Assembly: GCA_030636255.1 (NCBI GenBank)
Contig: DAOVXH010000111.1
Coordinates: 1-6,163 of the forward strand
DNA length: 6,163 nucleotides
Direction: 5' to 3'
From: Methanomassiliicoccales archaeon
GTDB taxonomy: Archaea; Thermoplasmatota; Thermoplasmata; SG8-5
Shown piece by piece: positions 1 through 3,320 of the stretch. The position numbers were made by a program, and so were the translations under genes. Every line of letters begins with the position of its first letter. Within the stretch, counting starts at the first letter, position 1. A model generated the notes under the pieces. The model searched no databases, was not told the origin of the DNA, and saw only the letters and a list, made by a program, of their open reading frames with translations.

Positions 1-695
1 ATTTCACTTACACCCTGCCTTTAGAATATGCCAATGCCCCGACAGCCACAATCTATGTCACTGGAGCAGATGATACCTACATTACAGCAAATACTGCAAC
101 AGTCTATGAAGGTTATATCATAGAGTTCTGGATTATTCAGAATTCCTATGCGCCTGGCGATATCATGGAAATAAATTACACAATAATCAAGATAGGCCAT
201 GGACCAGAAATAATTGGCGGATTCCCGGTTCAGATTGATTTCTGGGGTGAGTTCATAGACACTATCTGGGTAACCGAAGAGACAGGTATAATATCATACC
301 AACTACCAGAAGAGGAGCTGACAGACGGAAAGCATCTTGTGCAAGTAGCACTCCTTGGAACACCAGGGGGCTTCCAGGATTACCAGACAGTAATCATTGA
401 CTCGGACGCTGGAGAACTGGCCCACGGGACAACTGCAGGATTGAACACTGGTGCTTTCATTGCACTTCTCATTGGACTGATTGGTTTGATAATTGCCATA
501 ATCGGTGTGATGATGGCAAGGAAAAAGGGCAAGTCAGGGGATGCTGCTCCAGCAGAACCAGAGCCAACCACACCTGAGCCAGAGCCAGCCATGGAAGAGC
601 CCACACTAGTTGAGAGCTATCCTCCACCACCGACCATTGTTGAGGAAGGGGCAGAGCAGCCAGGCGATTACCCGCCACCACCAACAAACTACTGA
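1..695 (+). CDS. Surface protein C-terminal part: beta-sandwich repeats, membrane anchor and Pro-rich tail (5' truncated)
   Basis: The frame is open from position 3 with no start needed, so the gene begins outside the window; about 230 residues are visible. A methionine at 165 is internal, because sensible protein sequence continues upstream of it and it has no convincing ribosome binding site. The visible N-terminal part is Thr/Tyr/Ile-rich and beta-like. The segment beginning TYTLP at the left edge resembles the one beginning SYQLP near position 294, which suggests tandem Ig-like or macroglobulin-like repeats. A hydrophobic helix follows (nt about 450-515, core IALLIGLIGLIIAIIGVMM), then ARKKGK. 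By the positive-inside rule, the remaining roughly 55 residues are cytoplasmic. That tail is rich in Ala, Glu and Pro and holds two YPPPPT motifs, one at the extreme C-terminus. The function is unknown; a cell-envelope protein displayed outside and anchored by its C-terminus is the best inference. Family assignment is not possible from this fragment. Confidence 0.85.
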   Translation, partial: FTYTLPLEYANAPTATIYVTGADDTYITANTATVYEGYIIEFWIIQNSYAPGDIMEINYTIIKIGHGPEIIGGFPVQIDFWGEFIDTIWVTEETGIISYQLPEEELTDGKHLVQVALLGTPGGFQDYQTVIIDSDAGELAHGTTAGLNTGAFIALLIGLIGLIIAIIGVMMARKKGKSGDAAPAEPEPTTPEPEPAMEEPTLVESYPPPPTIVEEGAEQPGDYPPPPTNY

Positions 696-710
696 ATGAA
701 TAATGAATTA

Positions 711-771
711 AAAAAGCAATAGAGGGAAAATCTAGCTTTCCCTCTTATTGTTATATTTTTATAATTTTTTT
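711..771. terminator. Bidirectional terminator between convergent genes
   Basis: A 9-bp perfect stem (AGAGGGAAA at 721-729 with TTTCCCTCT at 737-745, 7-nt loop) is extended by CAAT/ATTG (717-720 with 747-750) past a one-base bulge. T tracts follow on the plus strand (756-760 and 765-771). An A tract at 710-715 gives a T tract on the minus strand. The hairpin lies between the surface-protein stop and the UPF0147 stop, so it can serve both converging transcripts. Archaeal termination depends mainly on the T tract, so the hairpin itself may be an RNA-stability element. Confidence 0.7.
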
Positions 772-792
772 GAGCAATGATTTGTTTATTGA

Positions 793-1047
793 TTACTCTG
801 TCTGCTCAAGCTGGCTGATAATATTCCATACCAAGGTTCTTCCATGAAGTGGAATGTTCGGGTCATTTGCCATCTCGTCTAATTTAAAAATAACACTGGC
901 TTTCCTGACATCAAGTGCCTCTGACTTCTTTCTGAGCCTTTCCTTGCATTCAACGGCATTACGCCTGATATTCCTGGGTACCGAGTTATCCTCGGCCAAC
1001 ATATCCAGGCCTGTGATTATCTGCTCAACCTTTTCTTCTGCACTCAT
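793..1047 (-). CDS. UPF0147 family protein
   Basis: This 84-residue protein matches the archaeal UPF0147 family (Pfam PF03685 from memory) along its whole length. Hallmarks are SVPRNIRRNA near residue 22 and the C-terminal block NDPNIPLHGRTLVWNIISQL near residues 61-80, in which the NDPNIP and RTL.WNI elements are the most family-typical. It is predicted to be all-helical, soluble and cytoplasmic, with no signal peptide or membrane segment. The length is usual for the family, whose molecular function is not known. The start at 1047 is firmly set by a full GGAGGT Shine-Dalgarno sequence six bases upstream. The gene lies 79 bp downstream of the RAM-domain gene on the same strand. It may be co-transcribed with it, but a TATA-like element in the gap suggests its own promoter. 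It converges on the surface-protein gene. Confidence 0.92.
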   Translation of the reverse strand: MSAEEKVEQIITGLDMLAEDNSVPRNIRRNAVECKERLRKKSEALDVRKASVIFKLDEMANDPNIPLHGRTLVWNIISQLEQTE

Positions 1048-1053
1048 ATTAAT

Positions 1054-1060
1054 ACCTCCT
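1054..1060 (-). promoter_or_regulatory. Strong ribosome binding site of the UPF0147 gene
   Basis: The minus strand reads AGGAGGT, six bases before the ATG at 1047. It is close to a perfect complement of the archaeal 16S 3' end and fixes the start codon. Confidence 0.85.
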
Positions 1061-1087
1061 AATTCTACGAATCAGGCATCTCATTTT

Positions 1088-1099
1088 CCGGGTATAATC
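1088..1099 (-). promoter_or_regulatory. Possible TATA element of the UPF0147 gene
   Basis: The minus strand reads GATTATACCCGG here. The TTATAC core lies about 45-50 bases before the start codon, so initiation about 25 bases downstream would give a leader of roughly 20-25 nt that includes the ribosome binding site. The match to a TTTATATA consensus is weak, and the same 11 bp form one arm of an inverted repeat with 1458-1468. This could therefore be an operator-like site instead of a promoter core, or both. Confidence 0.35.
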
Positions 1100-1126
1100 A
1101 AAACTTGCAATTAAAGGTATTGGAGA

Positions 1127-1444
1127 TTACTGTGGAAATAGCAACGTTCCATTTTCCTTGAACGGTGTGACCACCATGAGAGTCTTTGTCTCCTTGATGC
1201 CGTTTATCTGCAATGAATCCAGAACAAAGGTCTTCAGGGCCTTGTAGTTCTCGAACCTGGCCTTGAGAATAATATCCACATCTCCAGTGACCATGAACAG
1301 CTCTTCCACAACCTCAAATTTTGACACAGATGTGGCAATTGCGTCTGCTTCCTTGGTATCTATCTTCAACATAATCATTGCCACTACCTGATTCTCTCCG
1401 TAGTAAGTGGCCAATATTCTTTCATAATCCTCATCCTTCTCCAT
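1127..1444 (-). CDS. Stand-alone Lrp/AsnC ligand-binding (RAM) domain protein
   Basis: This 105-residue protein consists of an Lrp/AsnC C-terminal domain (RAM fold) preceded by about 18 charged residues, with no helix-turn-helix. From VVAMIMLKID the order is strand, helix (EADAIATSVSKF), strand pair (VVEELFMVTGDVDIILKARF), helix (ALKTFVLDSLQ), and last strand (ETKTLMVV). The GDVDIILKA block is the family's typical G.YD.... motif, which contributes to the ligand pocket. RAM domains dimerise and often build octamers, binding amino acids or other small effectors. A stand-alone version cannot bind DNA itself and may partner with a full-length Lrp or act as a sensor elsewhere (inference). The start is ATG at 1444. 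A GTG at 1453 is in frame but forms part of the GAGGTG ribosome binding site. The gene is divergent from the aminopeptidase and lies upstream of UPF0147. Confidence 0.9.
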   Translation of the reverse strand: MEKDEDYERILATYYGENQVVAMIMLKIDTKEADAIATSVSKFEVVEELFMVTGDVDIILKARFENYKALKTFVLDSLQINGIKETKTLMVVTPFKENGTLLFPQ

Positions 1445-1450
1445 GAAGTT

Positions 1451-1457
1451 CACCTCT
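1451..1457 (-). promoter_or_regulatory. Ribosome binding site that decides the RAM gene start
   Basis: The minus strand reads AGAGGTG, followed by AACTTC and ATG (1444-1442). The GTG inside this motif is in frame and would add three residues if taken as a start, but the spacing shows it is the Shine-Dalgarno sequence for the ATG. Confidence 0.75.
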
Positions 1458-1481
1458 ATTATACCCGGTAATAGGCATCTG

Positions 1482-1492
1482 ATTTAATATTC
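1482..1492 (-). promoter_or_regulatory. Probable TATA box of the RAM-domain gene
   Basis: The minus strand reads GAATATTAAAT, centred about 43 bases before the ATG. Initiation about 25 bases downstream would fall near 1462 and leave a leader of about 18 nt containing the ribosome binding site. The assignment rests on position and AT-rich composition only. Confidence 0.45.
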
Positions 1493-1531
1493 TTTCTGGC
1501 CTTTGTATAAGGTTAATTATTGACAATATAG

Positions 1532-1539
1532 TTTATATC
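1532..1539 (+). promoter_or_regulatory. Probable TATA box of the aminopeptidase gene
   Basis: TTTATATC is a good archaeal TATA match. The expected initiation point, about 25 bases downstream (near 1560), lies only about 10 bases before the ATG at 1570. The promoter therefore fits translation from 1570 with a very short leader. It fits the GTG at 1663 poorly, since that would need a leader of about 100 nt. Confidence 0.55.
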
Positions 1540-1569
1540 ACTCATTATCTATGAAGGGGCAGTGAGAAC

Positions 1570-1650
1570 ATGGATGCCAGCTCGAAAATTTCAGATGTGG
1601 AAGTGAAGATAGATAGTCAGCTTAAGGAAGCCACAAGGACAGCAGCATAA
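1570..1650 (+). other. N-terminal coding segment of the aminopeptidase, ended by an in-frame TAA
   Basis: ATG at 1570 opens 26 codons in exactly the same frame as the downstream aminopeptidase, then meets TAA at 1648-1650. The segment ends KEATRTAA, and the residues after the stop read SVLAVKDGETALIITN. Together these look like the first helix and first strand of an M29 peptidase (typical pattern A..VL.VK.GE..LIVTD), with one residue replaced by the stop. No indel is needed to explain it. It could be a real nonsense mutation, a base-calling or assembly error, or a short leader peptide. The preceding ribosome binding site is modest (AGTGAG three bases before the ATG; GGGG further upstream). 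Confidence 0.6.
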
Positions 1651-1662
1651 AGTGTCCTGGCT

Positions 1663-2703
1663 GTGAAGGATGGTGAGACCGCCCTTATCATAACCAACCC
1701 GGAGAACAATGTTTATTCAATTTCCCTGGCAATGTACGATGCTATTCTGGAGTTCGGGGGTAAGCCAGTTATAATGACTCAACCCTACAAGACACAGCTT
1801 GATTTTGCAGAAAAGTCCATCATAGGGGCAATAAAGGCCAATCCAGACATCTGCATATCACTCAGCGCTGAAAAGCTTGGAAAAGATGAGGCAGGAATAA
1901 AAGAGAATTATAAGCTTGGAGACAAGGAGTATGACCATATTTTTGATTACCTGTACCGCGGAAAAAGAATGAAATGCTTCTGGAGCCCAAGTGTCACTGC
2001 AGAGATGTTCAAGAAAACAGTTCCAATAGATTATGCACGGCTGAGAAAGGAATGCGCAGACATAAAGGCCATACTGGACAAGGCCATTAGCGTTCGTGTT
2101 ACCACAGACAAGGGCACTGATGTCACCATAGGGCTTATTGACCGCCTGGCAGAATCTGATGACGGTGATTTCCGGGTTCCCGGGACTGGAGGTAATCTAC
2201 CTGCTGGAGAGGTCTATGTCTCACCGGCACTGGGCAGTACCAACGGTAAAATAGCCTTTGACGGTTCAATTTCTTTGGAACAGGGAGACCTGATAATCGA
2301 CCAGCCAATTATTGCCAATGTGAAGGATAATTTTGTTACCACACTGGAAGGCGGCCAGGAGGCCACCAGGCTGGAAAAGACATTGCAATTTGGCAGGGAC
2401 AATGCCCTGGACATGGTGAAGCAGGGAAAGCTGAACCCAGTAGCAGGCGATGAGTATGCAAAGAATGCCAGAAATATCGGCGAACTGGGAATAGGGCTGA
2501 ACCGCAAAGCAGAGATTGTTGGAAACATGCTTGAAGATGAGAAGGTCTTCTCCACCTGCCATATCGCCATCGGTGCAAATTATGATGATGATGCAAAGGC
2601 CATGATACACCTGGACGGCCTCATCAAGCTTCCAACCATTGTGGCAAAATACAGGGACGGAACCGAAGCTCCAATAATGGAAAATGGCAAATTAGTCTAT
2701 TAA
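1663..2703 (+). CDS. M29-family metallo-aminopeptidase (aminopeptidase T/AmpS-like, COG2309)
   Basis: The uninterrupted part encodes 346 residues from GTG. The family removes N-terminal amino acids from peptides with a two-metal centre in the cytoplasm. The expected metal-ligand motifs are all visible: Glu183 in PAGEVYVSP, Glu274 in NIGELGIGLN, His300 in CHIAIG, and His316 and Asp318 in IHLDG. The GNMLEDEKV block (287-295), which precedes the HIAIG strand in this family, is also intact. There is no signal peptide. Counting the upstream in-frame segment, the frame would span 377 codons, near the usual family length. From GTG the protein lacks the first helix and begins directly at the first strand. 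No good ribosome binding site precedes this GTG, so expression from it is doubtful. The catalytic half shows no decay, which argues against an old pseudogene. Substrate preference cannot be read from the sequence. Confidence 0.85.
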   Translation: MKDGETALIITNPENNVYSISLAMYDAILEFGGKPVIMTQPYKTQLDFAEKSIIGAIKANPDICISLSAEKLGKDEAGIKENYKLGDKEYDHIFDYLYRGKRMKCFWSPSVTAEMFKKTVPIDYARLRKECADIKAILDKAISVRVTTDKGTDVTIGLIDRLAESDDGDFRVPGTGGNLPAGEVYVSPALGSTNGKIAFDGSISLEQGDLIIDQPIIANVKDNFVTTLEGGQEATRLEKTLQFGRDNALDMVKQGKLNPVAGDEYAKNARNIGELGIGLNRKAEIVGNMLEDEKVFSTCHIAIGANYDDDAKAMIHLDGLIKLPTIVAKYRDGTEAPIMENGKLVY

Positions 2704-2721
2704 CTGCTAGCTCTAGAATGG

Positions 2722-2758
2722 GCATTAATGAGAGCAATATTTTAAAATATTTAATGCT
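2722..2758. terminator. AT-rich palindromic region between convergent genes
   Basis: A perfect 16-bp palindrome, AATATTTTAAAATATT (2736-2751), sits between the aminopeptidase stop and the stop of the minus-strand 58-aa gene. The outer arms GCATTAA (2722-2728) and TTAATGC (2751-2757) can also pair. Its symmetry and place between convergent genes suggest a two-way terminator or transcript-end structure. The T runs are only four long, so this is a tentative call. Confidence 0.4.
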
Positions 2759-2927
2759 GAACAGATGATGTTTCGAATTCTTCCTGAAGGTCTATGATGA
2801 CCTGCTCCAGGACCTCTTCGAATGACTCACTTCTGTACTCTCTCATTCCGCCCAGATCGCTCTGAACTCTAGCTATGAAGGCCTTTGGGCCCTTAAGAAA
2901 TTCCACGTTACACAGAGACTCTTCCAT
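2751..2927 (-). CDS. Small hypothetical protein, 58 residues
   Basis: ATG at 2927 to TAA at 2751 encodes a compact acidic protein of unrecognised family. It begins MEESLCNVEFLKGPKAFIAR, which looks like a short strand-turn-strand. A turn (DLGGMREYRSE) follows, and then a strongly amphipathic helix of roughly residues 36-52 (FEEVLEQVIIDLQEEF). It has no membrane segment or signal peptide and a single cysteine (Cys6). A ribosome binding site GAGGT lies six bases before the ATG, and a TATA box (TTATATACC) about 45 bases before it, so the expression signals are as good as those of the larger genes. It converges on the aminopeptidase and is divergent from smc across a long intergenic region. The fold layout (beta hairpin plus helix) could suit a small binding or dimerising protein, but no function can be assigned. 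I consider it a genuine gene because signals, codon use and hydrophobic pattern agree. Confidence 0.75.
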   Translation of the reverse strand: MEESLCNVEFLKGPKAFIARVQSDLGGMREYRSESFEEVLEQVIIDLQEEFETSSVQH

Positions 2928-2933
2928 GACAGT

Positions 2934-2940
2934 ACCTCAG
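2934..2940 (-). promoter_or_regulatory. Ribosome binding site of the 58-aa gene
   Basis: The minus strand reads CTGAGGT, with the GAGGT core six bases before the ATG at 2927. This supports translation of the short frame. Confidence 0.65.
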
Positions 2941-2965
2941 ATAGTTTCACCCCGATATTTTGGAG

Positions 2966-2977
2966 GGGTATATAATA
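2966..2977 (-). promoter_or_regulatory. Probable TATA box of the 58-aa gene
   Basis: The minus strand reads ATTATATACCCC. Initiation about 25 bases downstream would be near 2946 and give a leader of about 20 nt. Between box and start lies an interrupted inverted repeat, ACCCC (2949-2953) with GGGGT (2965-2969), which overlaps the expected initiation region and could be an operator. Confidence 0.55.
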
Positions 2978-3039
2978 GTTATTGGGAGAATACCCAGACA
3001 CTTAAAATGGCAATTAACATTTTATCAATAGTCCAGGTT

Positions 3040-3168
3040 TTGTCTGACAGACGCATTTTGATATTTATTCCCTGAAAAAAATCAAATAATCCAGGCGAGT
3101 ATTATTTTAACCGATGTATATTTATACTAGTGAATATATATAGGTTCTTGTCTGACGCAATGTCTGAC
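3040..3168 (+). repeat. Three TGTCTGAC repeats, one within a palindrome
   Basis: TGTCTGAC occurs at 3041-3048, 3149-3156 and 3161-3168. The first copy lies in a perfect 11-bp palindrome, GTCTGACAGAC (3042-3052). The last two are direct repeats with starts 12 bases apart, just downstream of the strongest TATA stretch. The first two copies share the longer context AGGTT(C)TTGTCTGAC. The arrangement resembles regulator binding sites, but no regulator is identifiable. Confidence 0.5.
3117..3142 (+). promoter_or_regulatory. TATA-rich candidate promoter for smc
   Basis: TATATTTATAC (3117-3127) and AATATATATA (3133-3142) are the strongest TATA-like runs ahead of smc. Initiation about 25 bases beyond the second would be near 3163, inside the TGTCTGAC pair, and would give an unusually long leader of about 155 nt. 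A weaker box at 3227-3236 would give about 65 nt. Which one is used cannot be decided from sequence. Confidence 0.4.
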
Positions 3169-3307
3169 TAAGTACGAATGGGATGCACAAGCAGGTAACA
3201 TTGGGATGCCGCCTGCAAGAACTGGCTATTATATTACAAATAAACAAATGGCCATGTATTAACCATTCGTTTCCTACGCAAATTTGACTTTGTCGAATCT
3301 GTGTTTC

Positions 3308-3315
3308 AAAGGTGA
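3308..3315 (+). promoter_or_regulatory. Ribosome binding site of smc
   Basis: AAAGGTGA, with GGTGA ending five bases before the ATG at 3321. The GTG at 3312 is in frame but belongs to this site. The protein starting MYLKEIQMENFKSF from 3321 is the standard SMC N-terminus, which confirms the ATG. Confidence 0.7.
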
Positions 3316-3320
3316 AGCGA

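Larger units (their letters stand above)
2978..3320. other. Long intergenic region upstream of smc
   Basis: No credible gene was found in these roughly 340 bases; the only frames are short and lack ribosome binding sites. The region is AT-rich. It holds one palindrome and three TGTCTGAC copies (listed separately), two strong TATA-like stretches (3117-3142), a weaker one at 3227-3236 (TATTATATTA), and a direct repeat TGGGATGC at 3179-3186 and 3202-3209. No tRNA-like fold or RNA-family motif was recognised. Confidence 0.6.

Noticed and set aside
380..687. Minus-strand frames opposite the surface protein tail
   Set aside because: They mirror the Pro/Glu-rich and membrane-helix coding sequence and have no start signals.
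854..1114. Plus-strand frame of 86 codons
   Set aside because: It is antisense to UPF0147, whose family match and ribosome binding site are strong.
1648..1650. Recoding of the aminopeptidase stop as pyrrolysine or selenocysteine
   Set aside because: The codon is TAA. Pyrrolysine uses TAG and selenocysteine uses TGA with a structural element. TAA is also the normal stop of most genes here.
2214..2610. Overlapping minus-strand open frames of 86-118 codons
   Set aside because: They lie opposite the conserved catalytic half of the M29 peptidase, overlap each other, and lack ribosome binding sites and recognisable protein character.
2875..3075. Plus-strand frame of 66 codons
   Set aside because: It overlaps the better supported minus-strand 58-aa gene and its promoter, and has no ribosome binding site.
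3191..3216. Hairpin from GCAGG and CCTGC as a riboswitch or terminator
   Set aside because: It is only five base pairs around a 16-base loop with no T tract, so it is weak evidence on its own.
3183..3287. 34-codon plus-strand frame ahead of smc, considered as a leader peptide
   Set aside because: It has no ribosome binding site and shows no sensible protein pattern.
3145..3290. Box C/D-type small RNA suggested by repeated CTGA
   Set aside because: No box C (TGATGA) lies at a fitting distance. The CTGA elements are part of the TGTCTGAC repeats.
3312..3320. GTG at 3312 as an earlier smc start
   Set aside because: It is part of the ribosome binding site, and the protein from ATG 3321 begins exactly as the SMC family does.
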